Source of the DNA: Sphingobacterium sp. FBM7-1
Lineage (GTDB): Bacteria > Bacteroidota > Bacteroidia > Sphingobacteriales > Sphingobacteriaceae
Length of the DNA: 64,000 nt
Direction: 5' to 3'
NCBI RefSeq assembly: GCF_020687765.1
Contig: NZ_JAJEWJ010000007.1
Span: forward strand, 1 to 64,000
Positions 43,367 to 51,516 of the stretch are shown one piece after another. How positions within the stretch are numbered: the first letter of the stretch is position 1; every line of letters begins with the position of its first letter. The notes under the pieces were generated by a model. The model worked only from the letters and a program-made list of their open reading frames with translations, was not told the DNA's origin and did not search any database. Both the position numbers and the translations under genes were made by a program.

Positions 43367-44674
43367 ATGAAGATTAGAAAATTAGGTCCGATGCTGATAG
43401 CAGGTATATTGTCGATAAGCACAATGTACGGACAGGAACGCAAGATTTCTGTGGATGAATTGTTTGAGCTTGCTAAAGAAAACCACCCAAATCTGGCAGT
43501 GTCAAAAGCAGATATTGATATTGCAAGGCAAGGTGTTGAAGTTGCTAAAAACGCACAACTTCCTTCATTCAGTGCCGGATTGCAAGCATATTATTTGGGC
43601 GATGCACATATCATCGACAAAGATTTTTCCAACTCTACACGAGTAGATATGCCGCACTTCGGGAATACGTTTTCCGTGGAGGCAAGCCAATTGATTTGGA
43701 AAGGTGGTTTGGTCAAAAATGGTATCAAAGCGCAAACTTTGCAAGAGGAATTGATGGAGCTCAATTATCAATCGAACGAGCAGAATATCAAACTTTTGGT
43801 CTTGGGTTATTACTTGGATTTGTACAAGTTGCTCAATCAAAAAGATGTCTATCAACAGAATATCCAGTTGGCAGAGCAACGTATCGACAACATCAATAAG
43901 TTTTTTAACGAAGGAATGGTCACTCGGAATGATGTTATCCGTGGCGAATTGCAATTGTCTAACCTCAACTTGGCATTGCAAGTAGTAGAAAATAACCGTC
44001 AAATACTCAATAAACAGCTTACCACGGCGTTGGGATTGCCAGAAAGTACACAAATTGTGCCTGACGAAACCTTGCTGAACGACGTTCCAAAAGCATTGTT
44101 GATGGACGATTACAGAACGTTTGCTCAGAATCATCCAACGGTATTGATGACCAAAAAGGCGGTGGATATTTACGAAACTTCCGAAAAAATTGCACGTGCA
44201 GATATGATGCCTTCACTTTCGGCATTTGCAGGGAATCAATTGGCTCGCCCGATTACGACATCTTCGCCTGTGTTAGATATGTACAACCACGGTTGGAGTG
44301 CCGGACTTTCGCTGAATTTCAACATCGATGCCCTATACAAAGCACCGAAGAAAATGAAGCAGGCACGTTTTGAAAAAGACAAAGCTGTTGCTCAGGCAAT
44401 TGAAACTGAACAAATGATTGATGTTGCTGTGAATGCCGCTTATGTCAAATACAACGAGGCATTGACGCAAAACAACACATTGGGTACAAACAAAAATTTG
44501 GCAGATGAAAATTACAGGATTATGAACAGTAAATACAACAATCAGTTAGCGATTTTGCTGGATTTGATTGATGCAAGTAATCAGAAATTAGATGCGGAAT
44601 TGCAGTTTGCCAATTCGGAAATCAGTATTGTATATGCATACTACAAATTGTTGAAAGAAAGCGGGAATTTGTAA
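43367..44674 (+). CDS. TolC-family outer-membrane efflux channel
   Basis: A 435-residue outer-membrane protein from the ATG at 43367 (MKIRKLGPMLIAGILSIS), start chosen because the in-frame ATG at 43343 lies inside the operator repeats. A signal peptide ends near MYGQ. Two TolC repeats of coiled coil and barrel strands follow (LFELAKENHPNLAVSKADID; FAQNHPTVLMTKKAVDIYE). It lacks a lipobox, so it is TolC-like rather than OprM-like. It would form the exit duct for the adaptor and MFS pump encoded next. Confidence 0.92.
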   Translation: MKIRKLGPMLIAGILSISTMYGQERKISVDELFELAKENHPNLAVSKADIDIARQGVEVAKNAQLPSFSAGLQAYYLGDAHIIDKDFSNSTRVDMPHFGNTFSVEASQLIWKGGLVKNGIKAQTLQEELMELNYQSNEQNIKLLVLGYYLDLYKLLNQKDVYQQNIQLAEQRIDNINKFFNEGMVTRNDVIRGELQLSNLNLALQVVENNRQILNKQLTTALGLPESTQIVPDETLLNDVPKALLMDDYRTFAQNHPTVLMTKKAVDIYETSEKIARADMMPSLSAFAGNQLARPITTSSPVLDMYNHGWSAGLSLNFNIDALYKAPKKMKQARFEKDKAVAQAIETEQMIDVAVNAAYVKYNEALTQNNTLGTNKNLADENYRIMNSKYNNQLAILLDLIDASNQKLDAELQFANSEISIVYAYYKLLKESGNL

Positions 44675-44752
44675 AAAGAAACAAAGAGTAAGGAATTAAG
44701 ATAAAATAACAAGGATAATATTTCCCATTTGGGGATTTAAATAAATACTAAA

Positions 44753-45910
44753 ATGTCAGAAAATACAAATAACAACCAAGAAAACACACCGCAAGATGTT
44801 CAACAATCTGCGGAAACGAGAAAGGAAAACAAGCAAAAGTCTAAGCAGAAAAAGACCAAAATCCTCAATATTTTTATACTTATTTTGGTTTTGGGTGGGC
44901 TTTATTTTGTAGTAAAAACTTATTTCAATGTTGGGAATGATAAATATACCAATGCTGCACAGGTAGAGTCGTTCATCAACCCGATTAACACACGGGTTTC
45001 AGCGTATATCAAAGAAATTCATTTTGTAGAACATCAATACGTGAAAAAAGGCGATACCTTAATGATTTTGGATGACCGTGAAATCATCACACAATTAGGA
45101 CAAGCAGAGGCAGCTTATATGGCGGCTGTAGCATCTAAAAATGCGACGTCAACTTCGGTCAAGACAGCAGCCAACAATGTCAATACGGTCGGTGCAAATG
45201 TGGAAGCAGCTAAAGCAAATATCGAAGCGACCAAAGCACGGTTGTGGAATGCCGAGCAAAACTTCAACCGTTACCAAAACTTATTGGAAGACGAAGCTGT
45301 AACTCGCCAACAATTCGACCAGATAAAATCGGATTTCGAGGCACAAAAAGCACAACTGGAAGCTCAGATTTCACAATATCAATCTGTGATTAACTCCAAA
45401 ACGACGAGCGAATTGTCGGTAAACGAAGTGCAGGCAAGATTAAGTATGAACGATGCCGAAATCAAACGTGCCGAAAATGCGTTGGAAATGGCAAAGCTAA
45501 ATCTTTCGTACACCGTGATTACCGCTCCACACGACGGAATAATGGGTAGGAGAACTGTTAATGTCGGACAATTGTTGAATCCAAGTCAACAGGTCGCTAC
45601 GATTGTAGATACAGAAAACATTTGGATTACGGCAAATTACCGTGAAAAACAAATGGGTAATGTAGAAATCGGCGGTTTGGCTACTATCAAAGTAGATGCC
45701 TTGGGCGGAAAAGCCTTTGAAGGAAAAATTACCGCAGTTTCGGGAGCTACTGGAGCAAGATATGCAGCTGTTCCGGTAGATAATTCAACGGGTAATTTCG
45801 TGAAAGTACAGCAACGTATTCCTGTTCGTATCGAATTTACTGAAAACAATAAACCCGAAGAAATCAAGCAACTTCGCACCGGTATGAACGTGGAAGTAAC
45901 ATTGAAATAG
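44753..45910 (+). CDS. HlyD/EmrA-family membrane fusion protein
   Basis: A 385-residue adaptor: a charged cytoplasmic N-tail (about 1-38, rich in Lys/Gln/Asn), one membrane helix (about 40-62), the lipoyl half VSAYIKEIHFVEHQYVKKGD, a long coiled coil (about 110-255, with Ala-rich heptads), the second lipoyl half LSYTVITAPHDGIMGRRTV and a beta-barrel domain ending near LRTGMNVEVTLK. This is the EmrA type that pairs with 14-helix MFS pumps. It links pump and TolC-like channel across the periplasm. Confidence 0.93.
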   Translation: MSENTNNNQENTPQDVQQSAETRKENKQKSKQKKTKILNIFILILVLGGLYFVVKTYFNVGNDKYTNAAQVESFINPINTRVSAYIKEIHFVEHQYVKKGDTLMILDDREIITQLGQAEAAYMAAVASKNATSTSVKTAANNVNTVGANVEAAKANIEATKARLWNAEQNFNRYQNLLEDEAVTRQQFDQIKSDFEAQKAQLEAQISQYQSVINSKTTSELSVNEVQARLSMNDAEIKRAENALEMAKLNLSYTVITAPHDGIMGRRTVNVGQLLNPSQQVATIVDTENIWITANYREKQMGNVEIGGLATIKVDALGGKAFEGKITAVSGATGARYAAVPVDNSTGNFVKVQQRIPVRIEFTENNKPEEIKQLRTGMNVEVTLK

Positions 45911-45926
45911 TTAACTCATCACTCCT

Positions 45927-45945
45927 CCCTCTCCTTTGGAGAGGG
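45927..45945. repeat. REP-like hairpin between the adaptor and MFS genes
   Basis: CCCTCTCC-TTT-GGAGAGGG is a perfect 8-bp stem with a 3-base loop, followed by TTGGGGTGAGG. It sits inside the operon in the 59-base gap. It has no T run, so it is not a terminator. It looks like a dispersed palindromic repeat or an mRNA-stability hairpin (inference). Confidence 0.5.
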
Positions 45946-45969
45946 TTGGGGTGAGGAAAAACAAAATTT

Positions 45970-47511
45970 ATGTACAATAAAGCACCTTTTGCAAGTTGGG
46001 TTCCTAAACCTGTGATGTTGTTATTGATTTTGGGAATATTATTCCCAGTGATGACCGTTTCGGGCGTATATACGAGCAACATCACGGATATTTCGGGAGC
46101 TTTAGCAACTTATACAGAATATATCTCGATGGCTAATAACGCTGGAGCCATCGGGATGGGCTGTGCCATTATGATACTGATGCGCATCAAGATGCGTTTC
46201 CGTACCAAAGAAATCATTGCCGGTTCAGCAATTATCCTCGCCATATTATCCTATATGTGCGGAACAACGGACAGCCCTGTTGTGTTGATAGTATGTAGCT
46301 TACTTATAGGCTTTTTCAAGATGTTTCCGTTGATTGAAATGGTTTTGCCAGTGATGTTCATTCTTTCTCCAACAGGTGACCGAGGGAAATTCTATGCGAT
46401 ATTCTATCCGTTGTCTATTGGGTTTGCACAACTTTCGGCGTATTATTTTGCTCAGATGGTATTCGACGGCAGTTGGCAGACACCGTATTTGTTTATGTCC
46501 GCAATAATGTTGGTGATTGCAGCACTATCACTTATTTTTCAGCACAATCAACGTTTTGGTTTTAAGATGCCACTGTATCAAATTGACTGGTTTTCACTGG
46601 TTGTATTCGCAGCTTCGATGATGTCGCTGAATTATTTCTTTGTGTTTATGAAACAGCAAAACTGGTTTCATTCACCCAATATTGTTGGTTCGCTGATGAT
46701 TGGCGTGGGACTATTTATTGCCTTAATATACAGACAAAATTCCCTCAAGCGGAAGATGCTTGATTTTTCGGTTTTCAAAAAGAGAAATGTCAGTCATTCG
46801 TTAATATTGTTGCTGTTTTTGGGCTTATATCTGGCAAGTTCCTCGGTTTATACACAGTATGCGATTGGTGTCTTGGGATACAACAATCTAGTTAATGCAC
46901 ACACCAATCTTTGGATGATACCTGGTATCGTCATCGCAGGAATACTGGCGTTTTACGGCTTCAAAAATAAATGGTATCTCAAGTATTACATTGCTTTAGG
47001 ATTTGTATTTTTTGCACTGCATACGCTTTGTCTTTATCTGATTATTCAACCTCAAATGGACATACGTTACCTTGAATATGCGTCCATATTAAAAGGTCTG
47101 GGAATGGGTATTCTGTTTATTGGGATATGGTTTTATGCCTCGCTCAACCTGGGAATGAATGAGATGATGGGAATGATTGCTGTATTGATTGTCGTTAGGT
47201 CTTTTCTGGCTACAGCTCTTGGTGGTGCCATTATCGGGTGGGCAAGTTATCAATCACAATGGCAAAGCTTGAACGATATTTCGATGTATCTCGATGCAGG
47301 AGCTATTCCGAACGGTATGGCAATTTACCAAAACATTAGTCTGAACGCGTTAATGGCTTCAGGAAAAATCGTATTGGGAACATTGACTTGGTTGGTTGTG
47401 CCGATATTGATTTTCATAGCAACACATTCTTACGGTAGTTTCCATTACAAACGAGTGGTGTTATTACGTAAAAAGATTAGAGGAGACTCCATTAAAGGAT
47501 ATAGGTTTTAG
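45970..47511 (+). CDS. MFS multidrug efflux pump, 14-helix DHA2 (EmrB-like) type
   Basis: A 513-residue major-facilitator protein with about 14 hydrophobic helices; the first is KPVMLLLILGILFPVMTVSG. Its place between an EmrA-type adaptor and the end of the pump operon, and its length, fit DHA2 exporters that work with an adaptor and TolC. The helix-2/3 loop motif is poorly conserved relative to E. coli EmrB. Probably expels hydrophobic or anionic toxicants using the proton gradient; substrate unknown. Ends 20 bases before the stress-protein start. Confidence 0.88.
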   Translation: MYNKAPFASWVPKPVMLLLILGILFPVMTVSGVYTSNITDISGALATYTEYISMANNAGAIGMGCAIMILMRIKMRFRTKEIIAGSAIILAILSYMCGTTDSPVVLIVCSLLIGFFKMFPLIEMVLPVMFILSPTGDRGKFYAIFYPLSIGFAQLSAYYFAQMVFDGSWQTPYLFMSAIMLVIAALSLIFQHNQRFGFKMPLYQIDWFSLVVFAASMMSLNYFFVFMKQQNWFHSPNIVGSLMIGVGLFIALIYRQNSLKRKMLDFSVFKKRNVSHSLILLLFLGLYLASSSVYTQYAIGVLGYNNLVNAHTNLWMIPGIVIAGILAFYGFKNKWYLKYYIALGFVFFALHTLCLYLIIQPQMDIRYLEYASILKGLGMGILFIGIWFYASLNLGMNEMMGMIAVLIVVRSFLATALGGAIIGWASYQSQWQSLNDISMYLDAGAIPNGMAIYQNISLNALMASGKIVLGTLTWLVVPILIFIATHSYGSFHYKRVVLLRKKIRGDSIKGYRF

Positions 47512-47531
47512 AAATTTTGAAAACTAATAAA

Positions 47532-48386
47532 ATGAAAAAAATATTGTTTTTAACGGATTTTTCTAAAGTAGCCGAAAATGCTTTTATCTATGCATTGTCC
47601 GCTGCGGAGAAAATAAAGGCAGAAGTTCACATTCTTCACGTTACACACATTATAGAGACGAAAGATGAAGAGGAACAGAGTCGCATACATCCTTTTGCTG
47701 CCTTCTATAACGAACAACTGGAATCCGACGAACGGTCTGATTTCAAAGTCGAGGCTGAGAAATTGGAAAAGATTGCAGAGGACAATAACAAACTGGGAAT
47801 TCCTGTAGAATTTCATTTTGAGAAAGGCTATTTTCAAGAGGTTGTAGATGATTATATTGATGAATTGGGTATTGATGTCGTCGTGATGGGGACTTCCGGA
47901 GCGAATACGGTCGATAAAAAACTGTTTGGTTCTAATACCGAAAAATTGATGAATCATTTGGAAATCCCTTTGCTTGCCATTCCAGCGGATATAGCTTTTT
48001 CCGAAGTACGGAATTTTACCCTCGCTGTAATGCTGAACGACGACGAATATAAAATCGTAAATCGTTTGAACGAAAGTTTGCAGACTTTTGGAGGAAATCA
48101 GCTAAAATGTGTGTATGTGGCAGGAAGTGAACAGGAAATAGAGAAAGTCGAGACGAAGATAGAACAATGGAAATCGAATATCAGTAACCCTGAATTTTCG
48201 TTGGAAATCGTCATAAATCCCGATGTAATCGACGGATTAAACGATTTTATGAACAGCAACCCAACTGATGTGTTGTGTGTGATTCATCGGCACAAGAGTT
48301 TTATGCAACGGCTGTTCAGAGCCAATTACAGCAAGCGTTTGCTACAATATTCAAACACCGCTTTACTGATTTATAACAGTAACTGA
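47532..48386 (+). CDS. Tandem universal stress protein (UspA family)
   Basis: A 284-residue protein from the ATG at 47532 (MKKILFLTDFSKVAENA). Two Usp domains in tandem: the first (about 1-150) has the ATP-binding signature MGTSGAN...GSNTEKLMNH and ends LLAIP, the second (about 155-284) ends LLIYNSN and keeps a RANYSKRLLQYS end motif but lacks the Gly-rich ATP site. Such pairs are common in Bacteroidota. It is downstream of the efflux genes and probably in the same transcript, extending the element's stress theme. Confidence 0.92.
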   Translation: MKKILFLTDFSKVAENAFIYALSAAEKIKAEVHILHVTHIIETKDEEEQSRIHPFAAFYNEQLESDERSDFKVEAEKLEKIAEDNNKLGIPVEFHFEKGYFQEVVDDYIDELGIDVVVMGTSGANTVDKKLFGSNTEKLMNHLEIPLLAIPADIAFSEVRNFTLAVMLNDDEYKIVNRLNESLQTFGGNQLKCVYVAGSEQEIEKVETKIEQWKSNISNPEFSLEIVINPDVIDGLNDFMNSNPTDVLCVIHRHKSFMQRLFRANYSKRLLQYSNTALLIYNSN

Positions 48387-48450
48387 TTTCGATTTAGTAC
48401 CAAATTTTATAGTTATTTTTAACAAAATTTTTAATTCAAAATAGATTATT

Positions 48451-49095
48451 ATGGCAACATTTCTCAAAACCATTCGCAACACCGTAAAACACTGGTATAT
48501 TCCGGCAATCATTGGTGCGTTATTCATTCTCCTTGGAGGCTATTTATTCACAGTTCCAGCAGCGACTTATTTAACACTGACTATATTTTTCAGTTTGACT
48601 TTCTTGTTTTCTGGGATTTTAGAAATCGTGTTTTCTGTTCAGAACAAAGACGAACTCGAAGGTTGGGGCTGGTACCTGACGAGTGGAATTTTTGGTTTAC
48701 TGATTGGTCTTGTTTTAGTTGCAAAACCCGAAGTTGCTGCAACTACACTGCCGTTTTTCGTAGGATTTAGTTTGCTGTTCCGTTCTTTCCAAGGATTAGG
48801 ATTTGCCTTTGAACTGAAAAATTACGGTGTCATCAAATGGGGTAATCTGGCAATTTTGAGCGTATTGGGGATAATATTCTCGTTTCTACTAATCGCTAAT
48901 CCGATTTTTACAGGAATGTCATTGGTCGTATTAACAGCTTTATCGTTTATTTTTGCTGGAATATCTGCTATTGTATTGGCTTTCCAATTGAAAAAACTGA
49001 AAACACTTCCCGGCAAATTAAGAAAAGAGCTAAAAGACAAAATCGAAGATTTGAAAGAGGAGTATTACGAAGTAATTAATGGCGATAAAAATTAA
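48451..49095 (+). CDS. HdeD/DUF308-family inner-membrane protein
   Basis: A 214-residue membrane protein with six helices in pairs (about 18-36, 42-60, 72-92, 98-118, 127-148 and 152-175) and a charged, Lys/Glu-rich cytoplasmic tail (about 180-214). It matches the HdeD family, which in E. coli contributes to acid resistance at high cell density. It follows the stress protein gene by 64 bases on the same strand. Confidence 0.85.
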   Translation: MATFLKTIRNTVKHWYIPAIIGALFILLGGYLFTVPAATYLTLTIFFSLTFLFSGILEIVFSVQNKDELEGWGWYLTSGIFGLLIGLVLVAKPEVAATTLPFFVGFSLLFRSFQGLGFAFELKNYGVIKWGNLAILSVLGIIFSFLLIANPIFTGMSLVVLTALSFIFAGISAIVLAFQLKKLKTLPGKLRKELKDKIEDLKEEYYEVINGDKN

Positions 49096-49158
49096 TTTTT
49101 TCGTTAATAGAGGACAACAAATAGATTAATATACAGACTTATATTTTAAAATAATATT

Positions 49159-49371
49159 ATGGTATCAGTATTTAAGACCAACGTGACTAATAATCAAGAA
49201 TCGAGACTTGTTATCAATCATTTAGAATGTATGTATCCTAAAATCAATATCGAATTTGACCTCGAAGATGTTGATAATATGCTGATAATCGAAGGGGATA
49301 ATTATAAGGAAGATGAGATTGCTTCTCTTTTATTCAATCTTGGTTTCGGGTGTGAATTGCTGCCTTTTTAA
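49159..49371 (+). CDS. Small hypothetical protein, HMA-like fold suspected
   Basis: A 70-residue protein, MVSVFKTNVTNNQESRLVIN and so on, with a predicted beta-alpha-beta-beta-alpha-beta order (VSVFKTNV; ESRLVINHLECMY; INIEFDLED; NMLIIEG; EDEIASLLFNLG; GCELLPF). This resembles the small ferredoxin-like fold of HMA domains but has no CxxC metal site. Similar orphan proteins are common in Bacteroidota. It is the last gene of the element. Function unknown. Confidence 0.65.
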   Translation: MVSVFKTNVTNNQESRLVINHLECMYPKINIEFDLEDVDNMLIIEGDNYKEDEIASLLFNLGFGCELLPF

Positions 49372-49500
49372 AGTATTTAAATGAAATAGAACGTTTGGGT
49401 GATTGTTTCCGTATGCTAAAAATACAATAATAATTTGTGAAACCACCTTTATAAGATCATAAGTAAAGGTAGGGTAAAAAAATCAAACACAGTATAAATA

Positions 49501-49522
49501 TTAGCTATTATAAAATAGCTAA
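49501..49522. repeat. Perfect 9-bp inverted repeat in the element's right arm
   Basis: TTAGCTATT-ATAA-AATAGCTAA; no T run follows. Confidence 0.55.
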
Positions 49523-49662
49523 AAACTAAGGAGCGCATCCAGTAATTTACTGATCGAATCAGGTACCTAGGTCATTAGAAAAGCAAGGAGAAATAATTTA
49601 TGTGCTTAATATAAATATATAAATGCAACACGGAAAATACCCTTTAGGATGGTTAGATTTAT

Positions 49663-49676
49663 TATTTAGCTAAATA
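49663..49676. repeat. 14-bp palindrome in the element's right arm
   Basis: TATTTAGCTAAATA is a perfect palindrome. It shares the AGCTA core and flanking TA-rich half-sites with the repeat at 49501-49522. Confidence 0.5.
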
Positions 49677-49710
49677 GTTTTTTATTTCGATTTTTTTATT
49701 ATCTTGAATT

Positions 49711-49731
49711 TAAGATTAGTTGCTAATCTTA
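49711..49731. repeat. Perfect 9-bp hairpin in the element's right arm
   Basis: TAAGATTAG-TTG-CTAATCTTA; 9-bp stem, 3-base loop, no T run. Could also be a weak hairpin in a transcript running out of the cargo operon. Confidence 0.5.
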
Positions 49732-49827
49732 TGGTTGTAATTTTGATTAAACCAGACCGTTCTTTGATAGCTGAACACAGCATTATAGAAATAAATCTAC
49801 CCACTTGCCTTTATCTATTTTTTGGGA

Positions 49828-49935
49828 GGTATCTGGGTGCATAGATGCCTAGGCATATAGGTGTATAAATATGCGTATATCTAGATGTGTAGATATCTAG
49901 GTGTATGGAGATATAGATGTCTGGGTGTTCAGATG
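49828..49935. repeat. Degenerate tandem repeat near the element's right end
   Basis: About five imperfect units of 16-24 bases resembling ATCTAGGTGTATAGAT, for example ATCTGGGTGCATAGAT, ATCTAGATGTGTAGAT and ATCTAGGTGTATGGAGAT. Low complexity in A, T and G with very little C. An open frame in this stretch is an artefact of the repeats. Confidence 0.6.
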
Positions 49936-50170
49936 CTTCAAAATAGAATGCCTGTTTTTTGTGTCGTTAAGGCATATTTCCGTATAACCCCTCTCTGTTG
50001 TTTCGCAATCTGCAAGTTGTGTTTTTGTACGTACAACCCTCGTACCTCGTGCTGCCCACAAAAACCTCACTTGCCATTGAACAACCACACCCCGATGGGG
50101 ATTGGTAGTTCAGTGGTAGGAAAAAGGTCGCAACTCCCTTTTTCTTTATTGATACAAAACAAGAAAATGC

Positions 50171-50186
50171 TACAAATATGTAACAG
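50171..50186. repeat. Element-end repeat TACAAATATGTAACAG, right copy
   Basis: Identical to 41303-41318 and in the same orientation, 95 bases inside attR. Confidence 0.5.
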
Positions 50187-50280
50187 CCCAAAATTTTACA
50201 GTTCCAAAAAATCTTCATATATTGCTTCTGTAAGTCGGAAAGGCATATTTTTGACTCCTTTATAAAGGATAGGCCCTATA

Positions 50281-50327
50281 ACTGTTAATCAGAGGGTCGC
50301 TGGTTCGAGCCCAGCTTCAGGAGCAAA
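50281..50327 (+). repeat. attR, 47-bp direct repeat (right copy), displaced tRNA-Asn 3' end
   Basis: A 3' tRNA-Asn fragment (anticodon loop onward) without a 5' half, identical to 41117-41163. It is the original chromosomal 3' end of tRNA-Asn copy 2, split off by the insertion. The old tRNA terminator follows. Confidence 0.92.
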
Positions 50328-50330
50328 ATT

Positions 50331-50367
50331 AAAAGCGGTTTCTCTATAAGAGAGGTCGCTTTTTTTG
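50331..50367 (+). terminator. Original terminator of tRNA-Asn copy 2
   Basis: AAAAGCG...TCTCT pairs imperfectly with AGAGA...CGCTTTT, followed by a T run. With the element removed it would lie directly after the tRNA gene. Confidence 0.65.
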
Positions 50368-50512
50368 TTTTCTGCACGAAGTTAGAAAGCTGTTGTCGGA
50401 TCAAGCCGAATTCTTGGGGATACTAAGATCTCTCTTGCTTTTACGTTTTCAGAAATAATCATTAATATTGTCAACCGGCTTTAGTCGTTTATTATTGAAA
50501 ACAGAGCAACTT

Positions 50513-51430
50513 ATGAGTTTAGTAATCGTAGGGACAGTCGCGTTTGACGCTATTGAGACCCCTTTCGGAAAAACCGATAAAATTGTAGGGGGTGCGGCAA
50601 CCTTCGCAGGCCTAGCAGCATCCTATTTATACAATAAAGTAAAGTTAGTTTCCGTTATCGGAGATGATTTTGGAGATGATAATCTGCATATTCTGAGGTC
50701 AAAAGGGGTTGATATTGAGGGTGTAGAAGTGGTGTCAGGAGGTAAGTCGTTCTTCTGGTCAGGGAAATATCATAACGATATGAATAGCCGCGATACCTTA
50801 ATAACAGAATTGAATGTCTTGGCTGATTTTGACCCAAAACTGCCCAGCTCCTATCAAGATTGTGAGTACCTATTGTTAGGGAATCTGACCCCACAAGTGC
50901 AGCTAACCACATTGGCTCGTTTAGACCATAAGCCGAAGTTGGTCGTTTTGGATACTATGAATTTTTGGATGGACGTCGCTTTAGACGATTTGAAAGCCGT
51001 ACTGAAACAAGTAGATGTGTTAACGATTAATGATGCCGAAGCGCGTCAGCTATCGGGTGAATATTCCTTGGTGAAAGCAGCCCAGGTTATATTAGCCATG
51101 GGGCCAAAATATCTGATTATCAAAAAAGGAGAACACGGAGCATTGTTATTTGGTGAAGGACAAGTGTTTTCGGCGCCCGCATTACCCTTGGCGGATGTTT
51201 TTGACCCTACCGGAGCCGGGGACACCTTCGCTGGTGGCTTTATTGGTTACTTGGCAAAAGTTAAATCAATTAATTTTGCCAATATGAAAAATGCGGTGAT
51301 TTATGGATCTGCATTGGCTTCGTTTTGTGTAGAAAGATTTGGTACGGAGCGCTTGCAGCATTTATCTGTAGATGATATCCGTAATCGAATCCAACAGTTT
51401 ATAAGCTTGTCTAGATTTGAACTGACCTAA
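50513..51430 (+). CDS. PfkB-family sugar/nucleoside kinase
   Basis: A 305-residue ribokinase-like protein from the ATG at 50513 (MSLVIVGTVAFDAI); the frame extends upstream to 50468 but without family similarity. It has the PfkB N-motif GGAATFAGLAASYL and the C-terminal signature DPTGAGDTFAGGFIGYL with its catalytic Asp. The substrate is unknown; the family phosphorylates sugars or nucleosides with ATP. This is the first gene right of the element. Confidence 0.9.
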   Translation: MSLVIVGTVAFDAIETPFGKTDKIVGGAATFAGLAASYLYNKVKLVSVIGDDFGDDNLHILRSKGVDIEGVEVVSGGKSFFWSGKYHNDMNSRDTLITELNVLADFDPKLPSSYQDCEYLLLGNLTPQVQLTTLARLDHKPKLVVLDTMNFWMDVALDDLKAVLKQVDVLTINDAEARQLSGEYSLVKAAQVILAMGPKYLIIKKGEHGALLFGEGQVFSAPALPLADVFDPTGAGDTFAGGFIGYLAKVKSINFANMKNAVIYGSALASFCVERFGTERLQHLSVDDIRNRIQQFISLSRFELT

Positions 51431-51472
51431 CTAGCCGAAAGATGTTTTTCTATATGATAGACGTTTTTTGAA

Positions 51473-51502
51473 AGCGAGTGATGGTATTCTCCATCACTCG
51501 CT
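51473..51502. other. Perfect 12-bp hairpin between convergent genes
   Basis: AGCGAGTGATGG (51473-51484) and CCATCACTCGCT (51491-51502) with a 6-base loop. Neither side has a proper T run, so it may act with Rho or as a 3'-end stabiliser for the genes ending at 51430 and 51517. Confidence 0.55.
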
Positions 51503-51516
51503 CCGACAATGGGCTA

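Larger units (their letters stand above)
49372..50280. other. Non-coding right arm of the element, 0.9 kb
   Basis: No credible gene. It holds three short perfect inverted repeats (49501-49522, 49663-49676, 49711-49731), a degenerate tandem repeat (49828-49935), and the second copy of the 16-bp terminal repeat (50171-50186). The concentration of repeats at the right end suggests DNA-binding sites for excision, replication or transfer, but no specific site was recognised. Confidence 0.55.
41117..50327 (+). mobile_element. 9.2-kb integrative element in tRNA-Asn carrying an efflux/stress cargo
   Basis: The element is bounded by a perfect 47-bp direct repeat of the tRNA-Asn 3' region plus three following A (41117-41163 and 50281-50327). 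Next to the left end is a tyrosine recombinase gene read inward. Cargo genes, all rightward, are marR, a tolC-like gene, emrA-like, an MFS pump, a universal stress protein, an hdeD-like gene and a 70-residue protein. Both ends carry a 16-bp repeat (TACAAATATGTAACAG). There are no relaxase, coupling protein, conjugation, replication or phage genes, so transfer would need helper functions. The right 0.9 kb has no gene. The boundaries are read directly from the sequence; mobility is inferred. Confidence 0.85.

Noticed and set aside
50095..50160. A tRNA-like stretch (GGTAGTTCAGTGGTAG)
   Set aside because: The D-arm-like part is not followed by a foldable anticodon arm or T-arm, so no second tRNA is present here.
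49885..50265. Open frame of 126 codons in the right arm of the element
   Set aside because: Its first part is the degenerate tandem repeat read as protein, it has no recognisable domain, and it crosses the 16-bp terminal repeat.
41117..50327. The element as a prophage or conjugative transposon
   Set aside because: No capsid, tail, lysis, relaxase, coupling or conjugation gene is present; it can only be called an integrative element with cargo.
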